Made by a program: the position numbers and the translations under genes
Shown here: positions 6,020 through 14,635 of the stretch, in pieces
How positions within the stretch are numbered: position 1 is the first letter of the stretch
How the letters are laid out: each line of letters starts with the position of its first letter
Notes under the pieces: generated by a model
Told to the model about the DNA's origin: nothing
Database searches by the model: none
Seen by the model: the letters and a program-made list of their open reading frames with translations, nothing else
Origin: an uncultured Christensenella sp.
GTDB lineage: Bacteria > Bacillota > Clostridia > Christensenellales > Pumilibacteraceae
Reading direction: 5' to 3'
Length of the DNA: 30,579 bases
Assembly: GCA_910577945.1 (NCBI GenBank)
Contig: CAJTNI010000019.1
Coordinates: 1 to 30,579, forward strand

Positions 6020-8875
6020 ATGAGTAACGAAGAATTGGAAAAAACCCAAGCCGAAGCGGTTGACGCACAGACGGACGCCGTAGAAGCGGACGCTGCGCCC
6101 GAGCAATCGGACGCGCCCGTCGCTGCGGATTCGGCAACGGATAAGTCTGTGGAGACGGAGGACAAGCCCGTCAAGGCGAAGCGCGACAGTGCCGCGAGCG
6201 GCAACGCCGCGTCTCGCAGCAAGCTGTTTAAGCTGATTTATTATCCCGTGCTCGCTTTGGTCGCGGTGATTATGCTTGTGTTTTCGATTATCGACGGCGC
6301 GTACGGCTACAAGCCCAAGGCATATAACGCCGAGTATTACGCCGCAGTCAACAAGCATATAGAGGCGCTCGCGTCGGCGTCGCGCTCGCAAATGAGCGCG
6401 GGCGGCGTGGATAAAGCCGTAGATTATATAACCGACACGCTCGTCGCGGGCGGATTTAAGCTTGCCGACGAGAAAAAGCTCGGCGAGGAAGATGACGACG
6501 AGCCTATTACCACCGTCACCGATTGGGCAAAGCCCAACGGTACTACGCCCGCCGCGACCGTGACCGAAATGACGTCCGTGCTTACCGCCGAATTGCAGGC
6601 GCAAATGGGCGTAAATCATTTCCTCGTAGGCGCGAGCGTGACCAACGTTATCGCCGCAATTCCGTCGGCGAAAACGCTTAAAGGCGAAAGCTCCAAGGCA
6701 ATTATCATAACGGCGCGCTACGATACGCGCACCGATACCGTCGGCGCGGCGGAAAACGGCGCGTTTGTCGCAAACCTCATTCAAACGCTTATCGAATATA
6801 AAAAGTCGGACGCTGCGTTCGACAACGATTTAATCGTCGTGTTCACCGAGGACCTGGATAGCTCGTACGGCGCGTACGCGTTTTTCAATTCGTTCGACGG
6901 CTTGAACGACGCGGTATCGCGCGCGTCCGTAGGTATTAACCTCGACGCGTACGGCAACGGCGGCACGCTCGCTCTTACCGATTCCACCGGCGCGGGACTC
7001 GATTACATTTACGAATATACCAAGGCGGCGGGCACGACGCTCAACTCCTCGATTGCCGAAAACAACATTCCCGCAGGCTTCAAGAACAGCGGCGCGGTGG
7101 CGGCGTTCGGCGATATTCCCGCAATTCAGGTTTCCGTGCTCGGCAATCTCGACGCGTCTCAATCGAGCCTGGACACCGCCGCGAATATTTCGCAGTCTAC
7201 GGTGTACAGCCAGGCGCAGTTCGTAAAAAATTATATCGAGCGCTTTGCAAATTCCGACAAGACCTTTTCCGCCGAGTCGGGTAACGAACTCGCCGTGTTC
7301 TCGTATCTCGACGGCGGCACGATTGCATACGATTCCGTCGCGTCGTACGTTATAGGCGCGATTATAATCGCGTTGTTTGCGGCTACCGTCGCGGTAATCG
7401 CGGTCAAAAAGTTCTATCCCGTCAAAAAGCTGTTTACCGCTATGGGCGTGCAGTTGCTCGTCGCAGTAAGCACGCTGGCGGCAATGTTCGTTGCGTATTT
7501 CGTAGTTGCGCTTATGCTCACGGGCTTCGGCGTGCTGCCTATTCACGCGATAGTGCAGGTGCGGTACTTTAACGCGGGCATACTGATTGCCGCAATGATA
7601 CTCGCGGTAGCTGGCGCGTTCGGATTTTCCGCACTGTACAAAAAGCTGTTTAAGGTTACCGCGTCCGATTGCGTGCGCGGCAACGCCGTGCTCGCGGGGC
7701 TTGTCGGCGCGATTGTTTGCTTTGCCGCGCCCGCGTACTCGTATATAGCTTGCTGGTTCGGCATGCTGTCGCTCGTCGTGCTTTTGGTGTCGGCGTGCGT
7801 AAAGAACGCGTTCAAAAACAAATTCGGGTTCGGTATCGACAGATTGTTCCTGTTCGCCGTGCCCGCGATACTGTGCCTGCCGCTCATGCTGACGGCTGTC
7901 ACGACGCTTACGGCGCTTCTGCCGCTGTACATGCTGCCGCTGACTATGACGGTGTTTACGGCGTTAATCGGCACGGCAACGCCCTATCTCGACCGCACCA
8001 AGGTCGCGCTCGACAAGCTCGCCAAAAAGCTGCCCATGCGCACGATTCGCGTGCAGCGCATCGTCGAGGAGCGCGTCGAGGACCGCGCCAAAAAGGGCAA
8101 GTTCACCGTCAGAACGGTTAAGAAGGTGGAGAACGAAAAGGTCGCCGTCAATTACAAAACGTATTTCGGCGTGAGTGTGATTGCCGTTATCGGCGTAATC
8201 GTCGCACTGTTCTCGGGCGCGTTCGGCGTTACGTTCGGCAAAACGTTGACAAACCCGCACGCGTACGCCACGTCCGATTATAACGATGCGCTCGTTTACG
8301 AATGCGTCATCGGCTCGGACGGCTCGGCTACCTCTCAAAAATTGGTAGTGGACGACCTTATTGCGTACAAGTACGTGCGCTATGCCGTGGGCGACCTCGA
8401 ATGGAACGCGGCGGAAAAGCGCTATGCAAAGTCGGTTAATTACAGCCTTAGCGATATTGTGTACCGCGCGCCCGATATTTCCAAGGATGGCAGCACCTAT
8501 ACGGTCCGCCCGTTCGACGGTCCGCGCACAACGGTTACGCTCACCATTCCGTCGGCGCGCAGTATTACGAAGATAACCGTAAGCAAGAGCGGCGAGGACG
8601 GCATGGAGTACGAGTTTAACAATCAGGATAAAATCGTGCTGCGCTTGCCGTACGGATATTGCAACGAGAGCAACGAGTTCAAGCTTGAATTCGAGGGCGG
8701 CAATCCCACGACGATTGACTACGAAGAGCGCCGTTCGGTGACTCCGTTCGACTCCGACAAGCCGCTCGCCAACCTCGACGATTGGAACAGAATTCTCAAT
8801 TACTACGACGGCACGGACGTTGCGAACGACATTCGCGGCGCGATAGTGTTAAAGCGCAGTAAGAGTTTCAGCTGA
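6020..8875 (+). CDS. Polytopic membrane protein with degenerate M28-peptidase domain
   Basis: 951 residues. An acidic, Ala-rich cytoplasmic start is followed by one membrane helix (about 75-95) and an M28 (Zn-aminopeptidase fold) domain at about 100-415. About eight or nine membrane helices (about 440-760) and an extracytoplasmic beta-rich tail complete it, an architecture like ER-aminopeptidase/Fxna-type proteins. Fold landmarks are visible: the strand ending ARYDT (R233-D235), FTEDLDSSYGAYAF (E277-D278) and INLDAYG (D309). The first zinc-ligand His is Arg233. No histidine occurs anywhere from about residue 232 to 415, so the second ligand His is also gone, and this looks like a pseudopeptidase with a binding or scaffolding role. 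GGAG precedes the ATG at 6020. A single-gene transcript ends at a strong terminator. Fold assignment is confident; loss of activity is inferred. Confidence 0.7.
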   Translation: MSNEELEKTQAEAVDAQTDAVEADAAPEQSDAPVAADSATDKSVETEDKPVKAKRDSAASGNAASRSKLFKLIYYPVLALVAVIMLVFSIIDGAYGYKPKAYNAEYYAAVNKHIEALASASRSQMSAGGVDKAVDYITDTLVAGGFKLADEKKLGEEDDDEPITTVTDWAKPNGTTPAATVTEMTSVLTAELQAQMGVNHFLVGASVTNVIAAIPSAKTLKGESSKAIIITARYDTRTDTVGAAENGAFVANLIQTLIEYKKSDAAFDNDLIVVFTEDLDSSYGAYAFFNSFDGLNDAVSRASVGINLDAYGNGGTLALTDSTGAGLDYIYEYTKAAGTTLNSSIAENNIPAGFKNSGAVAAFGDIPAIQVSVLGNLDASQSSLDTAANISQSTVYSQAQFVKNYIERFANSDKTFSAESGNELAVFSYLDGGTIAYDSVASYVIGAIIIALFAATVAVIAVKKFYPVKKLFTAMGVQLLVAVSTLAAMFVAYFVVALMLTGFGVLPIHAIVQVRYFNAGILIAAMILAVAGAFGFSALYKKLFKVTASDCVRGNAVLAGLVGAIVCFAAPAYSYIACWFGMLSLVVLLVSACVKNAFKNKFGFGIDRLFLFAVPAILCLPLMLTAVTTLTALLPLYMLPLTMTVFTALIGTATPYLDRTKVALDKLAKKLPMRTIRVQRIVEERVEDRAKKGKFTVRTVKKVENEKVAVNYKTYFGVSVIAVIGVIVALFSGAFGVTFGKTLTNPHAYATSDYNDALVYECVIGSDGSATSQKLVVDDLIAYKYVRYAVGDLEWNAAEKRYAKSVNYSLSDIVYRAPDISKDGSTYTVRPFDGPRTTVTLTIPSARSITKITVSKSGEDGMEYEFNNQDKIVLRLPYGYCNESNEFKLEFEGGNPTTIDYEERRSVTPFDSDKPLANLDDWNRILNYYDGTDVANDIRGAIVLKRSKSFS

Positions 8876-8882
8876 TAAAACT

Positions 8883-8918
8883 ACGAAAAATGCCGCGCGC
8901 GGGCGCGGTTTTTTTCGT
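8883..8918 (+). terminator. Intrinsic terminator after the M28-like gene
   Basis: A GC stem, CCGCGC (8893-8898) with GCGCGG (8903-8908), is followed by seven T (8909-8915). The flanking ACGAAAAA and TTTTTCGT lengthen the stem. Confidence 0.88.
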
Positions 8919-9099
8919 GCCGAAACGCTTGCCGCGCCGCGTCGAAATTCAAACGCGCGGGCGCGAAAACGGCGGCGCGTCGCGGTAGGCAAAATCGTTG
9001 CGCCGAGCGTAAAATGGCGCAGAGCGGCAATTTAGGCGATAAAACAGACGATTTTTAAATAAAAAGCGTATTTTGCGCACAAAAAAACGTGCGGAACAG

Positions 9100-9129
9100 T
9101 GGACAAACGGCGGTAAAATGTGTTATAAT
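9100..9129 (+). promoter_or_regulatory. Promoter of the GH95-like gene
   Basis: TGGACA (9100-9105) and TATAAT (9124-9129) are 18 bases apart. The rest of the 8919-9099 spacer holds no gene. It has a GC-rich imperfect inverted repeat (8931-8940 against about 8972-8983) of unknown meaning. Confidence 0.75.
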
Positions 9130-9168
9130 TCATGCAATCAACGATAAAGAGTTCAGGAGCGGAGTTAC

Positions 9169-11562
9169 ATGGCAGTAGCGAGAAAACCGAAAAATACATT
9201 GCGATTTTCACAGCCGTCGTCTTGGTGGGGTAGTCAGTGGCGCGAGGGTTTGCCCCTCGGCAACGGCGTTATAGGCGCGTCCGTTTACGGCGGCGCGGCT
9301 AACGACGTTTTGATGATTACGCACGGCGACCTGTGGTGGCAGGGCAAGGACTCGGTATTGCAGGACGTTTCCGATAAGGTAAAGGACGTGCGCAAAAAGC
9401 TGGACGACGGCGATTTTCTCGGCGCGGAAAAAATGCTGTCTACCGAGCTGATACGCAAGGGATACCGTCCGCAGCCCGCGTACCCGCTGCCGCTCTGCGA
9501 TTTCAAAATTGATATGGGCTTGGATAAAGCCGCAAAGGAGTATTCGCGCGTTCTCGATATGGACAGCGCGGAGGCGTCCGTTTCGTACAAGGACGGCGCG
9601 ACGCGGTTCGAGCGTAACGCTTTCGTTTCGCGCGCTCGCGACTGCATTATTTACGAGATTACGCGCGTCGGTCAAAAGAATATCGACGCCACGTTCAGGT
9701 TCGAAATGCACGACAAGTTCAACGCGAGGACGCCCGTCGCGGTTTCGGCGACGCCCGATAACGTTAACGTCAAGTGTGAAAACTATTGGTTGTATTATTC
9801 CGCGCGTTCGTCGAGCGGCGCGGATTTCGGCGCGGTCGCAAAAATCAATTTCTTTGCGGGCAAGCAGGAGATAAAGGGCGATTCGCTCGTCGTCACCGGC
9901 GCGGAAAAAATTCTCGTCATAATCAAGCCGTTTGTGGAAACTCCGCGCGACAAGGCGTGGAAGGATTGCAAAGCGGCTATTATGGAAATAAAGCTGACTT
10001 ACGACAAGCTGCTTAAAGAGCACCAAACGCTGCACCAAAAGCTGTTTTACTCGGCGGAAATCGAGCTTGCTTGCGACGCCGCCGCGCGCGAGGCGTACGT
10101 CGACCAAGCGATTGCCGAGGCGGTGCGCAGCGGCGATACCGACCCCGCGCTTATCGAAAAGCTGTGGGCGTTCGGCAGATATTTGATGATTACGGGCTCG
10201 CGCCCCGACGCGCGGCCGTTTGCGCCGTACGGATTGTGGTGCGGCGATTACAAGGCGGAGGGCGCGCAGATTAACGCCGCCGGCGATTTGCAAGCGGTTT
10301 ACGATATGACGCAGGCGGGCAATCTCGCCGAGTTTGCGGAAAGCGTGTTCGGGCTGTACGAGTCGGCTATGCAGTCGCTCAAATACAACGCGTCGCGCCT
10401 TTACGGCTGCCGCGGAATTTTCGTGCCGTATACGACTTCGCCGTCTACGGGGTATCTCGGAAATATCGACGACGCAATGATACACTTTACGGGCGTTGCC
10501 GGCTGGCTCGGCAATCTTTTCTACGATTACGCGCTGTTCTCCGACGACCAAAAATTCTTAAAGACGCGGGCGTTGCCGTTCATGAAGGAGGCGGCTACGT
10601 TCTACGAGGAATTTTTCAAGCTTGCCGACCTCAAATATTACGAGTCGTCGCCGTCGTATTCGCCGTTTACCACGCCCGGTAATCTTACGGGCACTGGCGA
10701 CGAGCATTACGTCGCCAAAAACGCGACGGTAGACTTTGCCATTGCCCGAAACCTGCTCAAAAATTTGATTGAGGGCTCGAAGGCCGCGGCAATGAACAAG
10801 GCGGAGATAATCAAGTGGGAAGATATGCTTAAAAAGATTCCGCCCTTTAAGTACAATGCGGACGGCACGGTCAGCGAATTTATAGACGACCGCTGTACGG
10901 ATAATCCCGCGTCGCCGTCGCTCGCGCTGTACTATCCCGTGTATCCCGATTACAGAAGCCGCGATAATGCGGAGCTATACAAGGGGCTTGCCGCCACCGC
11001 GCGTAAAAAGACTGCTTCCGCCAAGGGCAATTTGACGGCGAGCGCGCTTGCGCGGTACGCCAACGTGTACGCGCGTTTGGGCGACGGCGACGGCGTGTAC
11101 GATTCGATTAACGCCTTGGTGCGCGGTATGGCTATGAACAACCTCATGCTCGCCAACGACGATTGGCGCGGCATGGGCAGCGGCAGAAAGGATAATTGGG
11201 CACAGCCCGTTCCGTACGTAAACGCCATTGTTACGGGCGCGTTGCAGGAATCGTTGGTGCAATCCACGCCCGATTTGATACACCTGTTGCCCGCGGTGAG
11301 CTCGGCGACGGAAAAGGGCGGACTGAGCGGTTTTCAGACCCGTGCGCACGTGGAAATTATGTCCATGGAATGGGACGTGCCGCGAGGAACGCTCATGGTC
11401 AAGCTGAAAGCAAAGCGCGCCGCCGTGATAGACGTGCAGCTGCCCAAGACGGCGAAAGCCCCCAAAAAAGTGGAGGCGGAAAAATTCGACGATACGCGCG
11501 GCTTGCTCATAGGCTTAAAGCTTGCGGCAAACCGTCCCGTAACGCTCGACGTCAGATTTTAA
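9169..11562 (+). CDS. Glycoside hydrolase family 95-like protein (alpha-fucosidase fold), cytosolic
   Basis: 797 residues, close to the usual length of GH95 catalytic proteins. The N-terminal beta-domain signature REGLPLGNGVIGASVYGG (about 25-42) and LWWQG match GH95. An (alpha/alpha)6-type region follows (about 300-680), then a C-terminal beta domain containing LIHLLPAV. GH95 enzymes are inverting alpha-L-fucosidases or galactosidases. There is no signal peptide, so it would act on imported sugars inside the cell. Where GH95 enzymes carry an S-P-E-N-type motif with the proposed general acid, this protein reads SPSYSPFTTPGN (from about residue 494), and the Asn pair after the LWCGDY region is not clear. 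Activity is therefore uncertain. Start chosen at the only sensible ATG, downstream of AGGAGCGGAG. Transcribed alone. Family confidence is fairly high, substrate low. Confidence 0.72.
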   Translation: MAVARKPKNTLRFSQPSSWWGSQWREGLPLGNGVIGASVYGGAANDVLMITHGDLWWQGKDSVLQDVSDKVKDVRKKLDDGDFLGAEKMLSTELIRKGYRPQPAYPLPLCDFKIDMGLDKAAKEYSRVLDMDSAEASVSYKDGATRFERNAFVSRARDCIIYEITRVGQKNIDATFRFEMHDKFNARTPVAVSATPDNVNVKCENYWLYYSARSSSGADFGAVAKINFFAGKQEIKGDSLVVTGAEKILVIIKPFVETPRDKAWKDCKAAIMEIKLTYDKLLKEHQTLHQKLFYSAEIELACDAAAREAYVDQAIAEAVRSGDTDPALIEKLWAFGRYLMITGSRPDARPFAPYGLWCGDYKAEGAQINAAGDLQAVYDMTQAGNLAEFAESVFGLYESAMQSLKYNASRLYGCRGIFVPYTTSPSTGYLGNIDDAMIHFTGVAGWLGNLFYDYALFSDDQKFLKTRALPFMKEAATFYEEFFKLADLKYYESSPSYSPFTTPGNLTGTGDEHYVAKNATVDFAIARNLLKNLIEGSKAAAMNKAEIIKWEDMLKKIPPFKYNADGTVSEFIDDRCTDNPASPSLALYYPVYPDYRSRDNAELYKGLAATARKKTASAKGNLTASALARYANVYARLGDGDGVYDSINALVRGMAMNNLMLANDDWRGMGSGRKDNWAQPVPYVNAIVTGALQESLVQSTPDLIHLLPAVSSATEKGGLSGFQTRAHVEIMSMEWDVPRGTLMVKLKAKRAAVIDVQLPKTAKAPKKVEAEKFDDTRGLLIGLKLAANRPVTLDVRF

Positions 11563-11570
11563 CGGTATTT

Positions 11571-11596
11571 AAAGCGGCGAATTTTCGCCGCTTTTT
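11571..11596 (+). terminator. Intrinsic terminator after the GH95-like gene
   Basis: The stem AAAGCGGCGAA (11571-11581) pairs with TTCGCCGCTTT (11584-11594), with further T after it. It lies just past the stop codon. Confidence 0.88.
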
Positions 11597-11625
11597 CGTA
11601 TGCGACAATAATGCCGATAAACGAA

Positions 11626-11659
11626 TAACCCCTCGCGGTAAAATATCGCGAGGGGGTTA
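11626..11659 (-). terminator. Terminator of the asd-dapA-dapB operon
   Basis: TAACCCCTCGCG (11626-11637) pairs with CGCGAGGGGGTTA (11647-11659) with one bulged G. On the minus strand a T-containing tail follows. It lies 31 bases beyond the dapB stop, between convergent transcription units. Confidence 0.75.
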
Positions 11660-11689
11660 AAATTTACGGTGTTTGGAATTGCTGTGCGC

Positions 11690-12421
11690 TCAGTCGCTCA
11701 GTCCGAAAATATCGTCCATGGCGTACAGCGCGGGCTTTGCCGAAAGCAAAAAGTCGGCGGCACGGAACGCGCCTGCGGCAAACAGTCTGCGACTGCGCGC
11801 CGAATGCGAAATCGTGACGATTTCGTCGTTGCCGTAAAAGCCGATTTCGTGTTCTCCGACAACGCCGCCGCCGCGAACGGACGCTATGCCCAGCTCGTTT
11901 TTTCGGCGTTTGCCGTCTCTTGCGAACACTTGATTATCGCGCGGGGCGAGCGCGTCGGCAAGCATTATCGCAGTGCCCGACGGGCTGTCTGCCTTTTGGT
12001 TGTGGTGCTTTTCCACTATTTCCACGTCGAACGCGTCGCCCAATACGGCTTGCGCCGCTTTTGCCGCCGCTTTTGTCGCGGCAATACCCAAGCTGAGATT
12101 GCCCGAATGCAATACGGGCACGCGTTTGGAAAGCAGGCGAATGCTCATAAGCTCGCTGTCGTTGTAGCCCGTAGTGGCTATAACGACGGGCTTGCGCGCC
12201 TTGTCGGCGAGCGCTATTAACGCCGTAAGCGTTTGCGGGCGCGAAAAGTCTATAATAACGTCGAAGGGCACGTTTACGTCGGAAACGTCAGTGAACGTGG
12301 GAATACCGTCCGCCGCCGTCGCGTCGAAGCCGCCCGTGACCGCATAGCCGAATTCGTTTGCGCTGTCCGACAGCATTTTGCCCATTTTGCCGCTTATTCC
12401 GAATACGAACGCTTTTTTCAC
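11690..12421 (-). CDS. dapB: 4-hydroxy-tetrahydrodipicolinate reductase
   Basis: DapB reduces the dapA product to tetrahydrodipicolinate with NAD(P)H in diaminopimelate/lysine synthesis. The 243-residue length is normal to slightly short. Visible are the Rossmann nucleotide loop GISGKMG (8-14), the ATTGY segment (82-86) and the signature EIVEKHHNQKADSPSGTA (134-151), with catalytic His139/His140 and substrate-binding Lys143. The start is a GTG at 12421 that overlaps the dapA stop in GTGA, so translation is coupled. The longer upstream frame is a shadow of dapA. It is the last gene of asd-dapA-dapB, followed by a terminator. Confidence 0.96.
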   Translation of the reverse strand: MKKAFVFGISGKMGKMLSDSANEFGYAVTGGFDATAADGIPTFTDVSDVNVPFDVIIDFSRPQTLTALIALADKARKPVVIATTGYNDSELMSIRLLSKRVPVLHSGNLSLGIAATKAAAKAAQAVLGDAFDVEIVEKHHNQKADSPSGTAIMLADALAPRDNQVFARDGKRRKNELGIASVRGGGVVGEHEIGFYGNDEIVTISHSARSRRLFAAGAFRAADFLLSAKPALYAMDDIFGLSD

Positions 12422-13302
12422 AGTATTCCCGCTCCGCGCATTGTTTTTTCGAGCAGCTTGACGTGTTCGGGTTCGAGCTCGGTAAGGGGCAGGCGGGGCG
12501 CGCCTACGTCTATGCCGATGAGCAGCATTGCCTTTTTCGCGGGAATGGGGTTGACCTCGCAAAACAGCGAGTGGATAAATTCGCTCAGCTTGAATTGCAG
12601 CTTGCGCGCGTTTACGTAATCGCCCGCGGCGCACAGCGCGCACAGCTCGCTCATTTGCTTGGGCGCGGGATTCGCCGCGACCGATATCGTGCCGAGACTG
12701 CCGAGCGCGTACGCTATTACCGTGAGACTGTCGTCGCCGCAGTATAAATCGAAGCCCGTGTCGGCGCATACCTCAGCCGCCGCTTGGAATTGGTCTACGT
12801 CGCCGCTTGCCTCTTTAATACCGACGACGCCGTCCAGCTTTGCGAGCTCGGCGATAGTGGCGGGTTCAACGTTTACGCACGTGCGCGTCGGCACGTTGTA
12901 GGCGATGATAGGGAGCTTGGCGGCTTTTGCGACCGCCTTGTAATGCTCGACAATGCCTTTTTGCGTGCATTTGTTGTAATACGGAGTGACGACGAGCGCG
13001 CCGTCCGCGCCGAGCGCTTTTACGCGCGCCGCCTTCTCCGCCGCCGTTGCGGTGCTGTTACTGCCCGCGCCGACGATAACGGGCACGCGTCCCGCCGTCT
13101 TTTCGATTATAAACGCCGTCGCTTTTTCGTACTCGGCAGGCGAGACGGTAGGGGGCTCGCCCGTTGTTCCGAACGGAATGAGCGCGGACACGCCGCCCGC
13201 GATAAGGTGCTCTATGTACCGCTCCAAAACCTCGTAATCGATTTGTCCGTTCGCGCCGAACGGCGTGACCATCGCCGCGCCGCAGCCGTTGAATATAGCC
13301 AT
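12418..13302 (-). CDS. dapA: 4-hydroxy-tetrahydrodipicolinate synthase
   Basis: DapA condenses pyruvate with aspartate semialdehyde, the first committed step to diaminopimelate and lysine. The 294-residue TIM-barrel is full length. Key residues are visible: Schiff-base Lys163 in GIKEAS, Tyr135 in YNVPTRT with Arg140, and the GTTGE loop (45-49), here followed by PPT where SPT is usual. A GAGGT ribosome binding site sits 6 bases before the ATG. It lies 63 bases downstream of asd, which makes its co-substrate, and overlaps dapB. Confidence 0.97.
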   Translation of the reverse strand: MAIFNGCGAAMVTPFGANGQIDYEVLERYIEHLIAGGVSALIPFGTTGEPPTVSPAEYEKATAFIIEKTAGRVPVIVGAGSNSTATAAEKAARVKALGADGALVVTPYYNKCTQKGIVEHYKAVAKAAKLPIIAYNVPTRTCVNVEPATIAELAKLDGVVGIKEASGDVDQFQAAAEVCADTGFDLYCGDDSLTVIAYALGSLGTISVAANPAPKQMSELCALCAAGDYVNARKLQFKLSEFIHSLFCEVNPIPAKKAMLLIGIDVGAPRLPLTELEPEHVKLLEKTMRGAGIL

Positions 13303-13365
13303 GGTATACCTCGTTGATAGAAAATATGCTTGTTGCGCGCTTTATGTTCCGACGGGGCGGACCAA

Positions 13366-14358
13366 TCAGTCGCGCGAGCTCAATAGCTCTGCGATTTGCA
13401 CGGCGTTGCTTGCCGCGCCCTTGCGAATGTTGTCGGCTACGACCCATATATTCAAGCCGTTTTCGACCGATTTGTCCTCGCGCACGCGTCCGACGAAAAC
13501 CTCGTCCTTGCCCGCGGCGTCGAGCGGCATGGGGTAGACGTTGCGCTTGACGTCGTCGCATACCACGATGCCCTTTGCCGCGGCGAGCGTTTCGAGCGCC
13601 GCTTCGCGCGTTACGGGGTTGAAAAACTCTATGTTTATGCTTTCGCTGTGACCGTACGCGACGGGCACGCGTACGGTGGTCGCCGTTATTTTGAGCGAAT
13701 CGTCGCACAAAATCTTGCGCGTTTCGTTAATCATTTTGTGCTCTTCCTTGGTGTAGCCGTCGTCCTCGAATACGTCGATATGCGGTAAGCAGTTGCCCGC
13801 GATAGCGTAGGGGAACTTTTGGGGCGGCTTGCCTTTGAGTCCGTTTTCGAGGTCGTCCAAGCCCTGCCGTCCCGCGCCCGATACCGCCTGATAGGTGGAA
13901 TAAACGATGCGCTTGATTTTAAAGCGGTCGTGCAACGGCTTTAACGCCACGACGGCTTGAATGGTCGAGCAGTTGGGGTTTGCTATAATCCCGTTGTGCT
14001 TGAACGCCGCTTCGGGATTGACTTCGGGCACGACGAGCGGCACGCGCTCGTCCATGCGCCAGCAGCTCGAATTGTCTATCGCCACGCCGCCGCATTCGGC
14101 GAACACGGGCGCGAATTTTTCGGACACGCCGCTGCCTGCGGAAAACAGCGCATACTTGACGCCCGCGCTCTTTATATTTTGCTCGTTGAGTTCGAGCACG
14201 ACGTGCTTTTTGCCGCCGAACTCTATCTGAGTGCCCGCGCTCTTTGCCGAGGCGAACGGGACGAGCTCGCTTACGGGGAATTTGCGCTCTTCGAGCACTT
14301 TCAGCATCATGCGACCGACAAGCCCCGTCGCGCCGACTACCGCTACCTTGTATTTCAT
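13366..14358 (-). CDS. asd: Aspartate-semialdehyde dehydrogenase
   Basis: Asd reduces aspartyl phosphate to aspartate semialdehyde with NADPH, the branch point to lysine, threonine and methionine. 330 residues, full length. The N-terminal nucleotide motif GATGLVG (9-15), catalytic Cys130 in NPNCST, Gln157 in QAVSGAG and the C-terminal-domain RVPVAYGHSESINIEF (with the catalytic His) are all present. GGAGG lies just before the ATG. First gene of the asd-dapA-dapB operon, with a promoter and a roughly 145-base leader upstream. No aspartokinase gene is in the window. Confidence 0.97.
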   Translation of the reverse strand: MKYKVAVVGATGLVGRMMLKVLEERKFPVSELVPFASAKSAGTQIEFGGKKHVVLELNEQNIKSAGVKYALFSAGSGVSEKFAPVFAECGGVAIDNSSCWRMDERVPLVVPEVNPEAAFKHNGIIANPNCSTIQAVVALKPLHDRFKIKRIVYSTYQAVSGAGRQGLDDLENGLKGKPPQKFPYAIAGNCLPHIDVFEDDGYTKEEHKMINETRKILCDDSLKITATTVRVPVAYGHSESINIEFFNPVTREAALETLAAAKGIVVCDDVKRNVYPMPLDAAGKDEVFVGRVREDKSVENGLNIWVVADNIRKGAASNAVQIAELLSSRD

Positions 14359-14505
14359 ACATTGCCTCCGTTGGGTATTCTATGCGCGAGCTTCCGTAAG
14401 CATGGCAGCTGCGCCGAAAGTAAATCGGATTGATGCCCGCCGCTTGGGCGGCGCGGGCGAGCGCCGTGCGAAAAACCGCGGAGCGCGCGCCGAAAATTAA
14501 AAATC
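14359..14505 (-). promoter_or_regulatory. Structured leader of asd-dapA-dapB, class not recognised
   Basis: The predicted transcript has about 145 untranslated bases before asd. It contains a strong GC hairpin (GCCGC, CCAA loop, GCGGC, extended by GCCC/GGGC; about 14436-14459) and other GC-rich pairings nearer the promoter. Operons of this pathway are often controlled by lysine riboswitches or T-boxes. The conserved elements of those were looked for by eye and not found, so any regulatory role is only inferred. Confidence 0.4.
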
Positions 14506-14511
14506 TTTATT

Positions 14512-14541
14512 ATGATATCATGTTCCCGCGCGCCTTGTCAA
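14512..14541 (-). promoter_or_regulatory. Promoter of asd-dapA-dapB
   Basis: On the minus strand, TTGACA (14541-14536), an 18-base spacer and TATCAT (14517-14512). It is divergent from the promoter at 14600-14628. Confidence 0.8.
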
Positions 14542-14599
14542 GCATGCTGTTTGTGTGATTTTATACAAAACCGTAATTTTAAAAACAGCGCCTATTTAC

Positions 14600-14628
14600 T
14601 TGAAAAAAACAACGTAAAGTAGTATAAT
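14600..14628 (+). promoter_or_regulatory. Promoter of the M20D operon
   Basis: TTGAAA (14600-14605), 17 bases, TATAAT (14623-14628). Transcription would start at about 14635-14636, on or beside the ATG at 14636, and the ATG at 14627 lies inside the -10 box. The message should therefore be leaderless or nearly so. Confidence 0.85.
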
Positions 14629-14635
14629 GTTATCC

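Noticed and set aside
14359..14505. Lysine riboswitch or T-box upstream of asd
   Set aside because: Conserved sequence elements of both classes were not found by eye; kept only as an unclassified leader.
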